From contig CBDFGJ010000001.1 in the NCBI GenBank assembly GCA_965247035.1, positions 1,488,001 to 1,552,000 of the forward strand: 64,000 bases of DNA, given 5' to 3'. This document shows, in pieces, positions 1 through 9,066 of this stretch. Within the stretch, counting starts at the first letter, position 1; each line of letters begins with the position of its first letter. Below the pieces are notes generated by a model that saw only the letters and a list, made by a program, of their open reading frames with translations, ran no database searches and was not told where the DNA came from. Position numbers and translations under genes: made by a program. This DNA comes from Azophilus sp965247035 (GTDB lineage: Bacteria > Pseudomonadota > Gammaproteobacteria > Pseudomonadales > Azotimanducaceae).

Positions 1-2
1 AG

Positions 3-374
3 ATGAAGACGGCGGAGCGAATCAATAACGATTTCGCCGTCGCGGGCGGTCCAGAGCCAGCCCAGGGTGACCTCAGTTGCGCCGCAATACACCAGCAGTG
101 GCTGGCGCGGCTGACCGAGCCGCTTGAGCAAATTGTCGTCGATGAGGAAGAGTTGACCTTTATTGGTCCCATGTGGACGAAACCCTGGCCCTATGATCCG
201 GTGTATCGGGGCGATGACGGCAAGTTGCACGTGCGCAGCCGTGCATTGTACGTACCCTTTTCCTGGTGGGTGCCGATGCCCGACCGGTTCAAGGGTGTTT
301 ACTATTGTCACCTCGCCACGCCAGCCTATCTGGAAGCACTGTCGCATGGCCAATTGACTATCGAGCAGCGATAG
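3..374 (+). CDS. Hypothetical protein, possibly 5'-truncated by window edge
   Basis: A 123-residue reading frame opens at an ATG two bases into the window, so the real start may lie outside. I do not recognise the family. The protein is acidic in its first half and rich in Trp, Tyr and Pro in the middle (for example GPMWTKPWPY and VPFSWWVP), and no signal peptide or membrane segment is visible. It ends 50 bases before the maleate-isomerase-like gene on the same strand, so the two may be co-transcribed. It could be the C-terminal part of a longer enzyme. Confidence 0.4.
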   Translation: MKTAERINNDFAVAGGPEPAQGDLSCAAIHQQWLARLTEPLEQIVVDEEELTFIGPMWTKPWPYDPVYRGDDGKLHVRSRALYVPFSWWVPMPDRFKGVYYCHLATPAYLEALSHGQLTIEQR

Positions 375-423
375 CAGCAGTTCGGTTTAAAGATTGATAA
401 ATGTCATTCAATGGAGAGAGACT

Positions 424-1200
424 ATGGACAATTACCAGATAGCTCATCGCACCCAGATTGGAGTGATCATCCCTTCCACCAATACAGGCGTGGAATACGA
501 CTTACAGAAGTTTCATATTGACGGTGTAAGCTGGCACAGTTCGCGTTTCTGGATTGAACTGCGCAACTGGGCCGATGAAGTCGATGCTACCGGCCAGAAT
601 GCCGATACCGTGTTTGAGCGGTTCCTGGAGATCATGCGCGGTGAAATACCCGGGTCCCTGCGCAACGTCATCTCCGCCAAAGTCAATCACATCATGCTTG
701 GTATGTCGGCGGAAACCTTTTGGGGCGGCAAAGAAGGCAGTATTTTGTTTGAACAGGAGATCCGCGAGCATATCGGCGACCTTGGCCTGACCACCGGGGC
801 AATGGCGACCCGCGAGGCGCTGGATTGCTTCGGTGCCAAAACCCTGTCAGTTATTACGCCTTATCCGCCGGTTGGGGATGACAATGTACGCCGGTATTTC
901 GAAGAGATCGGCTATCAGGTGAAGCATGTCAAAGGTCTGAACCGGCCGTCCGCCACCGCCATTGCAGAGACGCCGATTCAGGAAGTGCTGGATGCCGTCA
1001 AGGAAATTGACGCCGATGACGTGGACTCGATTGTGCAGTGCGGCACTAATCTATCGACGCTGGACCTATTCCCAACGCTTGAGCATATTATGGAAAAGCC
1101 GCTGATACCGATTAACGTCGCAACGGCCTGGCATGCGCTAAGGGCCTGCGGTATTGAAGACAAAGTGACCGGAAAGGGGCGATTGCTGGAAGAGTTTTAG
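424..1200 (+). CDS. Arylmalonate decarboxylase / maleate cis-trans isomerase family protein
   Basis: This is a 258-residue member of the Asp/Glu racemase superfamily. The ATG at 424 is chosen over an upstream TTG at 394 because GGAGAG sits 5-10 bases ahead of it. The N-terminal strand GVIIPSTNT, the LGMSAETFWGG loop (position of the Gly74 oxyanion loop of arylmalonate decarboxylase) and QCGTNLSTLD near residue 206 follow the family order. Cys206 aligns with the catalytic Cys188 of arylmalonate decarboxylase, while the other side has Gly rather than the second Cys of maleate isomerases. Known family reactions are decarboxylation of malonates and cis-trans isomerisation of maleate; the substrate here is unknown. 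A paralogue lies at 33022-33855. The gene ends 26 bases from the convergent receptor gene. Confidence 0.75.
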   Translation: MDNYQIAHRTQIGVIIPSTNTGVEYDLQKFHIDGVSWHSSRFWIELRNWADEVDATGQNADTVFERFLEIMRGEIPGSLRNVISAKVNHIMLGMSAETFWGGKEGSILFEQEIREHIGDLGLTTGAMATREALDCFGAKTLSVITPYPPVGDDNVRRYFEEIGYQVKHVKGLNRPSATAIAETPIQEVLDAVKEIDADDVDSIVQCGTNLSTLDLFPTLEHIMEKPLIPINVATAWHALRACGIEDKVTGKGRLLEEF

Positions 1201-1226
1201 GCCGTATTGGAGATTTGACAGCGGCA

Positions 1227-4025
1227 TTAAAAGGTATAGTTCATGCGTACCCCGAAGGTGCGTTGTGGCGGCATGTAGGCGATTACCAGATCCTGGAATG
1301 CCTGGAAGAAATTAACGAATGCAACGCCATGTTCGGGGGTGCGGTCATCAAAGACGTTGTCAACATAGGCCATAATTTCCAGGTTTCCCGTCGTCATGCC
1401 GAGCCTGACGTCGCTGACTGTTTTGGCTTTGAATTGAACATTGCCTTCGAGATTGAGATTGCGCTCAGACATGTACCGGGTATCCCAGCGACCATACATG
1501 CTTACATCGGCACCTATGTCCCAGGCATATCGCAATGTGCCGACAGCGCTGTGCTCGGGCGTCCAGGGCAGTTCTTCACCGCGTAAATCCACGGGAGGTT
1601 CGCCATCGGGGCTGATTGTCTGATCATGGCTTTTGATCTCGGTATGAGTGTAAACATAGTTAAAATCAAAGAACAGACCTTCGGCAATCATTGTGGTCAG
1701 CTTTAACTCTGCGCCGTAAGTCTCAACCTCACCGATATTATCGACGAAGATCTCCGGTGCTGCCGGCATTTCCGGCGCCGCCGGTGTTGCCGGTGGGCCG
1801 CCTACTCCCGGTGGCGGGCCGCCTGCTGCCGATGCATCGTCCCCGGTATCGTACTGGATGTTATTAGCCTGTTTGTCGGTATTGTCGTTAAAGAACAGCG
1901 TTCCGTTAAACTGGGTCCGACCGCCTTCCCAAGTTGTTTTCCAGCCCAGTTCATAGACGATCAACTCTTCCTGATCATAGGCTAGGTTGCTTTCCAAAAG
2001 GTTAGCGTTGAAGTTGAAGCCGCCGGGTTTGGTGCCTCTGGCAACTGAGCCATACAGCATGACGTTGTCATTCATGTGCCAAGCCACAGCCGCACGCGGG
2101 TTAAAGGCGGTGAATGTTTCCTTGTCCTCGACTTCCCGCGGACCACTCGAGACAACAGGCACGGCTGCGGAGGAGCACAAGAGGCCCGGTGTGGGCGGTG
2201 TGCCCGGTGGTCCCTGTGGCGGTAGTGATGGTGATTGCACACCGCTGCCAGGTACGGTCGTAGGTGCGCCAGGTATAGCAGGTAGGGGAGTCGGAGAGCA
2301 GCCGCCGGGAGGCGTGGGCACGCTGGGGTAAAAAGTCCCCACCGCTTTCTGATCTTCAAAAGCCGGCACCAGATAGGTGCTGTCCAGCGGGGTGAAATTC
2401 ATTTCAACGGTTTCTTTCTGGTAGCGAGCTGAGAGGCTCACTTCCCATTGCTCCGAGGGCTGCCAGTCAAAGCTGCCGTAGATGCTGCTCACCCTAGTCT
2501 CGCGATAATCCTCTCTGGGCAGGGTGCCGGTTACGGTTGCATCCGAGGATCTGAATTGCGGTGGGATGCTGCTGCCGGGGGTAACATCTACCCAAGTCTC
2601 CAGTGCCACACTGCTTGTGGCAGTCGGGCTGGGGGCCCGGGGGTCAATGGCCTGATTGGCGCGCTGATAATTAACCTGATCGTATTCCTCCGAGTAGTAT
2701 TCGCCGCCGATCATCCACTGAATGGAATCACCACTGTCGAAACTCAGGCGCAGGTCTTCGAAGATGACATTCCGGTCAAACTCGGCGTCGAAGCGGTAGT
2801 TGAGTGGGTTGTCGGTGCTCACCCAACCAAAAGAAAGGCCAGCAATGGATGTTGCTTGCAGTTCGGTTGCGGTGCCTTGCTGGTCTAGATCATAATCATC
2901 CCTGCCCTCGTGTTCGATAAAGGCGGTATTGGACACTAGGGTGTAATTTTCGTTGATTGACCACTCAAACAGGTTGGTGAACTGGGTGACTTCATTGCCT
3001 GTACCCATCACACCTTCCGCGGACAGTTCGATATGCTGTTCGCTCAGTTCATCGGGCAGTTCGCCGCGGTAAACCGGGACATCTTCACCAAAAGTTACAG
3101 TAGGGGGAGGGGGGAAGACCGCGGTGACGACTACCATGGCGTCAAACTCACAGACTTCATCGATGATCTCGGCACTGGTGCCATCATCAAAGGGGAGAGG
3201 GTTTCCCTTGCCGCGAATTTGTTCACATGAATTGTACGGAACCCTTGCGATGGCGTCCTGCCCCTGTTCCTGATCGCTGTAATCCAGCCGGGCAAGGTTG
3301 CTTATGTCGTTGTTGGGCCGCCATTGCAGGGCGAAGGATACGGCGTCAGTTTCGCTCTCACCCAGACTGTCTCTGGTCTCGGGATGCTTGTAATTGCCGC
3401 CGGCTTCATCGCGGGCAAAGTTCAGGCGATACAGCAGTTGATCGGATATGGGGCCAGATATGCCCAGTTTGCCGCGGTAGCGGCCGTACTCGGCCGCTTC
3501 AAGTTCTGCTTTTGCTTCAAACTCTTCACTGGGGCGTTTGGTCACATAGCTGATGGCGCCGCCAAATGCGTTGCGGCCGAACAGGGCACTCTGGGGCCCC
3601 TTAACAACTTCTATCCGCTCCAGATCGAACAGGCCCATGCCGACCAACTGACCCGCACCGGTACCCGTGAGAGCGTCAGTGGTCTGGTCAACGCCGTCGA
3701 CCAGAATGGCCAGATTACTGCGGCCTGAAAGCTGGGTAATACCGCGAATGTCCGGGCGAATATCGCTGCCGCCTATACCCCGGTTGTAGATCAGGCCCGG
3801 GTCGAGCTTGGCCACATCGGCTGTGCGGGTAACGCCGAGGCGCTCTATGTCCTGTTCGCTGATGGCGCTGATGGACAGGGGTACGTTTTGCAGTGACTCA
3901 GGCCGTTTACGTGCTGTAACAATGATTTCCTCAAGAAGCACTTCATCTGCACTGACCAATGGCACAGGAGCCAAGCTTGCGAGAAAAGCGGCGACGGAGA
4001 GAAAGCTAATTTTGAATGTACGCAT
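1227..4025 (-). CDS. TonB-dependent outer-membrane receptor with proline-rich loops
   Basis: A 932-residue TonB-dependent receptor. Residues 1-26 form a signal peptide (hydrophobic core ending near VSA), followed by a TonB box around LEEIIVTARK at residues 31-40. A plug domain carries the family motifs RGI, VVKGPQSALFGRNAFGGAI and SYVTKRP. A long beta-barrel ends in the expected terminal Phe (MNYTF). Two low-complexity Pro/Gly-rich stretches, near residues 564-625 and 728-760, would lie in extracellular loops; the first holds two Cys that could form a disulfide. The substrate is unknown. It is divergent from the Rieske oxygenase gene across a 259-base intergenic region, which suggests that the imported compound may be that enzyme's substrate. 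Confidence 0.95.
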   Translation of the reverse strand: MRTFKISFLSVAAFLASLAPVPLVSADEVLLEEIIVTARKRPESLQNVPLSISAISEQDIERLGVTRTADVAKLDPGLIYNRGIGGSDIRPDIRGITQLSGRSNLAILVDGVDQTTDALTGTGAGQLVGMGLFDLERIEVVKGPQSALFGRNAFGGAISYVTKRPSEEFEAKAELEAAEYGRYRGKLGISGPISDQLLYRLNFARDEAGGNYKHPETRDSLGESETDAVSFALQWRPNNDISNLARLDYSDQEQGQDAIARVPYNSCEQIRGKGNPLPFDDGTSAEIIDEVCEFDAMVVVTAVFPPPPTVTFGEDVPVYRGELPDELSEQHIELSAEGVMGTGNEVTQFTNLFEWSINENYTLVSNTAFIEHEGRDDYDLDQQGTATELQATSIAGLSFGWVSTDNPLNYRFDAEFDRNVIFEDLRLSFDSGDSIQWMIGGEYYSEEYDQVNYQRANQAIDPRAPSPTATSSVALETWVDVTPGSSIPPQFRSSDATVTGTLPREDYRETRVSSIYGSFDWQPSEQWEVSLSARYQKETVEMNFTPLDSTYLVPAFEDQKAVGTFYPSVPTPPGGCSPTPLPAIPGAPTTVPGSGVQSPSLPPQGPPGTPPTPGLLCSSAAVPVVSSGPREVEDKETFTAFNPRAAVAWHMNDNVMLYGSVARGTKPGGFNFNANLLESNLAYDQEELIVYELGWKTTWEGGRTQFNGTLFFNDNTDKQANNIQYDTGDDASAAGGPPPGVGGPPATPAAPEMPAAPEIFVDNIGEVETYGAELKLTTMIAEGLFFDFNYVYTHTEIKSHDQTISPDGEPPVDLRGEELPWTPEHSAVGTLRYAWDIGADVSMYGRWDTRYMSERNLNLEGNVQFKAKTVSDVRLGMTTGNLEIMAYVDNVFDDRTPEHGVAFVNFFQAFQDLVIAYMPPQRTFGVRMNYTF

Positions 4026-4128
4026 AATTTTCCACCCTGATTATTTTCCTGGCGATTGGTGTTTGTAGTGCTTTAGGGTTATTTTATCATCCTGACTCCA
4101 AACTTACCGACCTTTGCGAATTCTTGTT

Positions 4129-4142
4129 TTGATAAAAGGCAA
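4129..4142. promoter_or_regulatory. Weak FNR-type palindrome candidate between receptor and Rieske genes
   Basis: TTGAT-AAAA-GGCAA matches 8 of 10 defined bases of the FNR-type consensus TTGAT-N4-ATCAA. It lies in the 259-base divergent region, 104 bases from the receptor start and 143 from the oxygenase start. It is weaker than the three 9/10 sites in the other half of the cluster and could be chance. No other clear promoter element was identified in this gap. Confidence 0.2.
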
Positions 4143-4284
4143 ATTTTCCCTGTCCAGGCCCCTCATAATGTGCGGTATGGCCGCTGATTATGGCAGTTTG
4201 CAGATGTGCTACCGCGTGAGTTCTGGTCTGACTCAGTCAAAAGCTAGGCTATACTGCCACAATGGTTAATGAGGTTTTCAGTTC

Positions 4285-5484
4285 ATGTTGACGAATTTGT
4301 GGTATGTGGCCGAATGGTCCAACGCGGTTAAGGATAAACCGGTCCGGGCCCGTTTGCTGGGTCAGAACTTTGTCCTTTTCCGTGACAAGCAAGGCAAGGT
4401 CAACTGCCTCAGCGATGTCTGTATTCACCGGGGCGGCGCGCTTTCCAATGGCAGGACCACGGAGCGCGATTGTGTCGCATGTCCCTACCATGGCTGGGAG
4501 TTTGATGCAGAGGGCAAGGTTCTGTTTATCCCCAGCAGGGGCGAGGGCGCAGAAGCCCCGGAGCGCGCCCGCATAGATGCCTATCCCACCCAGGAGCGTT
4601 ACGGCATGATCTGGGTGTTTATGGGCGATTTGGCGGAAGAAGAGCGCTATCCCATTCCCCCCTTTCCCGAATACGAAGACAGGAAAAACTGGCGACCTGT
4701 CTACACCGAGTTTATCTGGAATGCCGATGTAAACCGCGTCGTGGAGAACGGGATAGACATCGCCCACACATCTTTTGTCCACCCGGGATTCGGCTACCGC
4801 GAGATGGCTGACAAGAACCATATTGTCAAAATCGATCGCAATGAGTACAGCGGCTCTTCTTCTTGCGTGCTCTATCCGCCACCGATGCAGGGTAACGCCG
4901 GACTGATGCGCTTTGTCCGGCGCGACAAACAGGAAACCCATGTCCATCCATCGTTCTACCTGCCCGGCCACTGCGTGCGCTTGCACATACAGGTCAATTC
5001 CTGGATGGAGATGATTATATTTGACGCCAATACGCCGGTGGATGAGCACACGACCCGATCCTTCGTGGTGCAGGTGCGTAACTTCTTCCGTTGGGGCATT
5101 TTCGACAAAGGCGCGGTAAAGCGCACCATGAAAGTATTCGGGGAGGATGCTGAAATAGTGGAGGCTCTGTCCCCTCACTATCTCCCACAGACACTGGAGG
5201 CCGAGGTTTCGGTTGAACAGGACAAGTTTATAGGTGTCTGGCGAAGGGTTTTACGCACTCACACGGAGGAGAAAGGTTGGCGCATCGACAGCAAGGCCAT
5301 GGAAGCCCATGTCGGGGAAAAAGTCTTCTGCATTCCCTCGCCGGCCCGGCGGGAAAACCCGCAGCTGCGTTGGGCACTGGACACGGTGCCTCTGGCGCCA
5401 CCCAAGCGCCCTTCCCTTACTGCCGTGGGAACCGGTGCTGTGAGTAATAGCGCCGTGGAGAGTTTGGGCGAGGAATCAGCTTGA
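4285..5484 (+). CDS. Rieske non-heme iron oxygenase, VanA / pheophorbide-oxygenase type
   Basis: A 399-residue oxygenase alpha subunit. The Rieske [2Fe-2S] ligands are C46-I-H48 and C66-x2-H69 with 17 residues between the pairs. The mononuclear iron site reads D158-x2-H161-x4-H166 (NGIDIAHTSFVH), with the usual Asp bridging to the Rieske centre of a neighbouring subunit. Length and layout resemble the VanA/TIC55/pheophorbide a oxygenase group rather than alpha-beta dioxygenases, and no beta subunit is nearby. A reductase is not present in the window, so electrons must come from elsewhere. The substrate is not decided by sequence. The RCCR-like proteins in the other half of the cluster make a pheophorbide- or other tetrapyrrole-like substrate worth testing. 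Confidence 0.9.
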   Translation: MLTNLWYVAEWSNAVKDKPVRARLLGQNFVLFRDKQGKVNCLSDVCIHRGGALSNGRTTERDCVACPYHGWEFDAEGKVLFIPSRGEGAEAPERARIDAYPTQERYGMIWVFMGDLAEEERYPIPPFPEYEDRKNWRPVYTEFIWNADVNRVVENGIDIAHTSFVHPGFGYREMADKNHIVKIDRNEYSGSSSCVLYPPPMQGNAGLMRFVRRDKQETHVHPSFYLPGHCVRLHIQVNSWMEMIIFDANTPVDEHTTRSFVVQVRNFFRWGIFDKGAVKRTMKVFGEDAEIVEALSPHYLPQTLEAEVSVEQDKFIGVWRRVLRTHTEEKGWRIDSKAMEAHVGEKVFCIPSPARRENPQLRWALDTVPLAPPKRPSLTAVGTGAVSNSAVESLGEESA

Positions 5485-5751
5485 ACACTGTTCCGGCCGC
5501 CTGTTCGTGCCCGGTAATCCAGACCCGTTACATATAGTCCGGGCGCTTCATCGGGCCGACCGAAGCGGAGCGTACAGGAAGCACCAACTCGGGCGGCTCG
5601 GTGTTCGGGAACCCCTCGCCCCAGTTCACGGGGTCACCCTTCAATTTTGAAAAAATGATGGCCGCACGCCAAGTGCTGGCCGCGGCTCTGCCCGAGGTAG
5701 AGCTTTATGGTTTTACTCCGGATGCCGGGCTGCCACTGGGTTTTGAACCGG
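5485..5751. other. Region without a convincing intact gene
   Basis: Between the Rieske stop and the small minus-strand frame no intact gene is apparent. A plus-strand stretch open from about 5536 to 5764 gives a protein-like sequence ending in GFEPATSQ, but it has no good start signal. It overlaps tail-to-tail with the minus-strand small protein. It may be a gene remnant. Confidence 0.3.
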
Positions 5752-5892
5752 CTACGTCCCAGTGATGTGAGTTGCCGGCCTGTTGCCCTGGTCGGGCAGA
5801 AACATAGCCGCGCTGCTGTAGGGGCCCAGTGCGACACTGAATGCCATCACCAGCAGGCAGGCCATTATTGCCAGAGTATGAAACCGCGTCAC
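5752..5892 (-). CDS. Small predicted membrane or secreted peptide, coupled to upstream hydrolase frame
   Basis: A 46-codon frame starts with GTG inside the TGA stop of the preceding lipoprotein hydrolase (GTGA overlap). It encodes a hydrophobic stretch (LAIMACLLVMAFSVAL) followed by a short polar tail. It could be a small membrane protein translated by coupling, or the N-terminal remnant of a truncated secreted protein. No family is recognised and codon evidence is slight. Confidence 0.3.
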   Translation of the reverse strand: MTRFHTLAIMACLLVMAFSVALGPYSSAAMFLPDQGNRPATHITGT

Positions 5893-6911
5893 TTACGCCG
5901 CCGGAGTTCTGCGAAGCCGCCGCTGCGCTGCCTGAGTTGACCACTCTCGAGAAAGGCGCGGGCCTCTGCACTGTTTTTCACCTGTGCATCGAGGAAGGCG
6001 GTTGTGGTGATGTTAATCATGGCCAGAGCATCTTCTTGGGGTGGGCCCTCGCGCTCAAGGCGGCAGATGAGGTTGCCAAGGTAATGATCAGCACCCTCTA
6101 TCACCAGTGCGTATTTTTCTCCGGGTATCGAGGTTTCATACGAAATGAGGTGATCTTGCCATTGCGGCCAAAACGCAGGCTGAATATCCCAGGTGCCCGT
6201 GGTTACCAGAGTGGGGGCAGAGAGTTTGCGCCAGCTATCCAGGGTAATCGTATCGAACATCGGGCCTGGCGGTGACAAGGCTATTACGGCGACCACACGG
6301 TCATCCAGGGTGCTGGGGTAGTGTCCACTTTCCGGGTCCATGGTCGCCGCACCGCCGAATTGTTGTGCGGTAAAGGCGCCGAAAGAATGGCCCGTGACAA
6401 CGAGCCGCTCCGAATCTGTTTTGCCCTTGAACTGCGGAGCAAGTGCTTCCAGAGCGGGAATGGTTTCCAGTATATACCGCAGGTCCGCAACTCTAGCCTC
6501 CACCAGTCCGTATTGCCCGTGCACCAGGCTGTTGAAAATGCCCTTCACTGCGCTGCAGCAGTCCAGGTGATTGGGAGCAATGACCGCGTAGCCGTGGGAT
6601 ACCCAGTGCTCGATAACCCGGTCGTAGCTGTTGTTATCCGATCAATTGCCATGAGAGAACAGGACCAGCGGGTAGCTCCCGCCCTGCTCCGGAAAGTAGA
6701 GGTTTACCAGGATGTCTCGCTCCAGCTCTTCGGATGTCAGCGTGATACCCCGCGCCACCACGACCGTCAGATGGCCCGGATTGGCCGCATACAGCTTCGC
6801 AATTACTTCAGGCGCGGTCGTCAATGGCCGCGCCGCCGGCAGGTCGGGGTCATCGGAGCAGCCAGCAGAAACCAGCACGACGAAAAGCAGTATTAAAACA
6901 GGCAGGTTCAC
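5889..6911 (-). pseudogene. Lipoprotein alpha/beta hydrolase interrupted by an in-frame TGA
   Basis: The frame runs 341 codons with one internal stop at codon 90 (TGA, plus-strand 6642-6644). Codons 1-89 encode a lipoprotein signal (VLVSAGC lipobox) and the start of a hydrolase fold ending at VLFSHGN. The same frame resumes directly as SDNNSYDRVIEHWVSHGY and carries the nucleophile motif GHSFG, an Asp in TTGTWDIQ and the His of GADHY. The fold resembles platelet-activating-factor acetylhydrolase and chlorophyllase-like esterases. TGG (Trp) to TGA is the simplest explanation. It follows the membrane-anchored hydrolase with an ATGA overlap. Read-through or sequencing error cannot be excluded. 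Confidence 0.75.
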
Positions 6912-7864
6912 TGGTTCTCCAGAAATTCCCGGGTGTCCCGGGCTGATTGTGCAGGGGCCTCAATGGGAATGACGTGGCCGACACCGGGGTAAACTCTTGT
7001 CTGCACCCGGGCGGCGTTCATCAATTGCTCACGGTATTGCGCGACATGTTCTACCGGGAGTTGTGGATTCTCCTCTCCCCAAAGAATTAGAACGGGCGCG
7101 GTAATCCTTGCCAGATAGGGAGCTGTATCCTCAGGTTGCCACGCCCGCATCCGCTCAAACTCTGCCCAGCGATTGCCTTCACCGCGATACATACGATGAA
7201 ATTCCCGGACCATCGAGTCAGTGATGAGCGATTTGTTCACAACCGGGGCTTGCAGGAATGGCTTGAACAAGCTCTCGGGCAAGAGGTAGAACAAATAACC
7301 AGCCCAGGCGGGCATCCCCCGTTCCATGTATTTATTGGTGACTCTGGGCATACCGGGCGCGTTGATCAGCACCAGCGCATCTGTGCGCTCGGGATAGTCG
7401 GCGGCAAAATGCCAGGCCAGAGCTCCCCCGGTGGAGGAGCCGACAATAACCGCTTTTTCGATTTCCAGGTGGTCCAGGAAGTCTCCGAGTAAGGCGGCCC
7501 CGCGCTTGTGACTGTAGTCGCCGGAAGGGTCGGGGCCGGTAAGCCCGTGGCTTGTGAGGTCGAAGCGGATGACCCTGTAGTGCTCAGAGAGAATATCGAC
7601 CCAACTCCGCCATTGGCGCATGGTATAGAAATGCGAGTGAACCAATACAAGCGGCGGCCCTTGCCCTTCTACTTTGTAGGCTAGGTTGACACTGTCGAGG
7701 CTAACCCGCTGCAGATTGTCTCCGCCATACTCGTTTTCGAGAACCGCCATGGAAAGATCGCGATTTGACCACCACAACCATAGAAGCGCCAGTACACACA
7801 ACAGAAGCAACATGGCAAGCGCTGTTCCCAGCCGGCGTAATATTTTGCGCACAATCCCAACCAT
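6908..7864 (-). CDS. Membrane-anchored alpha/beta hydrolase
   Basis: A 318-residue alpha/beta hydrolase with an N-terminal signal anchor at about residues 12-32 (Leu-rich, ending WLWW) and the catalytic domain beyond it, probably on the periplasmic side. The nucleophile is Ser144 in GSSTG and the histidine is His297 in GVGHVIP. The position that normally carries the acid (G-E-x-D) reads GEEN, giving Asn266, so the acid may be supplied from elsewhere or activity may be reduced. Family members cleave esters and C-C bonds. The gene overlaps the following lipoprotein hydrolase by four bases, so the two were probably co-expressed esterases of the same pathway. Confidence 0.85.
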   Translation of the reverse strand: MVGIVRKILRRLGTALAMLLLLCVLALLWLWWSNRDLSMAVLENEYGGDNLQRVSLDSVNLAYKVEGQGPPLVLVHSHFYTMRQWRSWVDILSEHYRVIRFDLTSHGLTGPDPSGDYSHKRGAALLGDFLDHLEIEKAVIVGSSTGGALAWHFAADYPERTDALVLINAPGMPRVTNKYMERGMPAWAGYLFYLLPESLFKPFLQAPVVNKSLITDSMVREFHRMYRGEGNRWAEFERMRAWQPEDTAPYLARITAPVLILWGEENPQLPVEHVAQYREQLMNAARVQTRVYPGVGHVIPIEAPAQSARDTREFLENQ

Positions 7865-7900
7865 CTTCAGCTATACACAGTCAAGGCCATTGGCTTGTTC

Positions 7901-8346
7901 TCAATCCTGCTGTTCGCGCCAGCAGGCGAGAATATCGCCCGCGTATGCATTCCATACACCGCTTTTGCTCATGATGTATTGCAAAGACGCTTCCAGCTTG
8001 CCTATGCGGTGCGGCTGTCCCATTAACCAGGGATGTTGTTGAGCGCCAGTATGCGTCCGCTGCCGCTCGTCTGTGCCTCGGCCAGCAGGAAGTCGCAGGC
8101 ATCGCACACCTGCTCCTGCCAGGATTGCTCAGAGTGCATGTTGTTCATCAACACGAAACAGTCATCCAGTTCATTCGACAGAGGCATGGCGGTCAATTCG
8201 CCGCTAGCTGTGCGCAAGGCATAGGGCATGTCGTCGTTCATCCAGTCGCAAAAATAATCGACACCGTTTTCTTCACATCCTGGTAAATTTGGCGTGCCGT
8301 TTTGTCGCTTGTTTCCATGCCTCGCCTCCCCCGGCTCTCTACTCAA
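7901..8346 (-). pseudogene. Polysaccharide-deacetylase-family C-terminal remnant, frameshifted
   Basis: The upstream frame carries GVDYFCDWMNDDMPY and MPLSNELDD, and the downstream frame carries HPWLMGQPHRI, YIMSKSGVWNAYAGDIL and CWREQQ. This is the order seen in the C-terminal third of PuuE/allantoinase-like polysaccharide deacetylases. The two frames join at about 8035, where LALN(I)HPWLMGQ is restored by adding one base. The N-terminal deacetylase domain with the metal ligands is absent, so the gene is truncated as well as frameshifted. Confidence 0.7.
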
Positions 8347-8406
8347 AAGATATAATATATGTCACTTGTTGTATAATTTGTTTGGAAATCGCTGCACAGG
8401 ACCCTC

Positions 8407-9042
8407 GTGAAACTCTATAGCCTCGATCATTCTCCCTACAGTACTCGCGTTCGTATCCAGGTCGCGCACGGTCAGCTTCCCGTATCCGTCGAACCTCCAC
8501 CGGCGCCCCTGCGGACTCCCGAATTCATCGAGCGATTTCCCTTGGGCAAGTTGCCTGTGCTGGAACTGGAGGACGGGACCCACCTGTCTGATTCCTGGGT
8601 GATTATGGAATACCTCGACCAGGCTTTCCCCGGCATGAACCTGATCCCGGGGGAGGCAATGGCGCGAGCGCACATGCAGTCGATTGCCCGCTGCGCAGAT
8701 ACCTGTCTGGGCCCCGGGGGGATTTTTCCGCTTTTTTCCGGGGTTGCCAATCCCGCGGAAGGCGGCCATTTGCTGGAGGGACTTGGGGACGAGATTTCCA
8801 GGCTGGAGCGCCTGTTAGCCACCCAGAATGATCTTTCCGAACGCAGCCTGCATCTCGGTGATATCGCCTTAGCGCCTCACATCAGCTATGCCTGTATGCT
8901 GGCTCCGATGTTTGGCCAGGCAGACATTTTGACCGGGCATGAGATGCTGGCCGGTTGGTGGAATTGGGTATGGGAGCAGACGGCGGTCGCTGCGGAACTG
9001 AATGTGATGGAGTCGGCAGCGAAGGCGTTTTTTTCACGTTAA
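8407..9042 (+). CDS. Glutathione S-transferase-like protein
   Basis: A 211-residue protein with an N-terminal thioredoxin-like GST domain (SPYSTRVRI active-site loop, LGKLPVLELEDG with the cis-Pro, then DSWVIMEYL) and an alpha-helical C-terminal domain. The start is GTG at 8407. A TATAAT-like hexamer lies at 8372-8377 but no clear -35 is visible. Bacterial GSTs of this kind conjugate, isomerise or dehalogenate pathway intermediates; a maleylacetoacetate- or maleylpyruvate-type isomerisation would fit the neighbourhood but is not shown. It is convergent with the FNR-family regulator. Confidence 0.85.
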   Translation: MKLYSLDHSPYSTRVRIQVAHGQLPVSVEPPPAPLRTPEFIERFPLGKLPVLELEDGTHLSDSWVIMEYLDQAFPGMNLIPGEAMARAHMQSIARCADTCLGPGGIFPLFSGVANPAEGGHLLEGLGDEISRLERLLATQNDLSERSLHLGDIALAPHISYACMLAPMFGQADILTGHEMLAGWWNWVWEQTAVAAELNVMESAAKAFFSR

Positions 9043-9066
9043 ACACCGGGTACTCGTGCACGTGGT

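Noticed and set aside
2130..2340. Proline-rich repeat considered as a CRISPR or tandem-repeat array
   Set aside because: The repeats are irregular codons for Pro, Gly and Thr inside a TonB receptor loop; there are no regular spacers. No CRISPR array was seen elsewhere in the window.
4249..5178. Minus-strand open frame opposite the Rieske oxygenase
   Set aside because: The plus strand carries all iron ligands in order, and the antisense product has no recognisable features.
6642..6644. Selenocysteine at the internal TGA of the lipoprotein hydrolase
   Set aside because: No catalytic role for a residue at that place, no SECIS-like hairpin noticed just after it, and a TGG to TGA change explains it.
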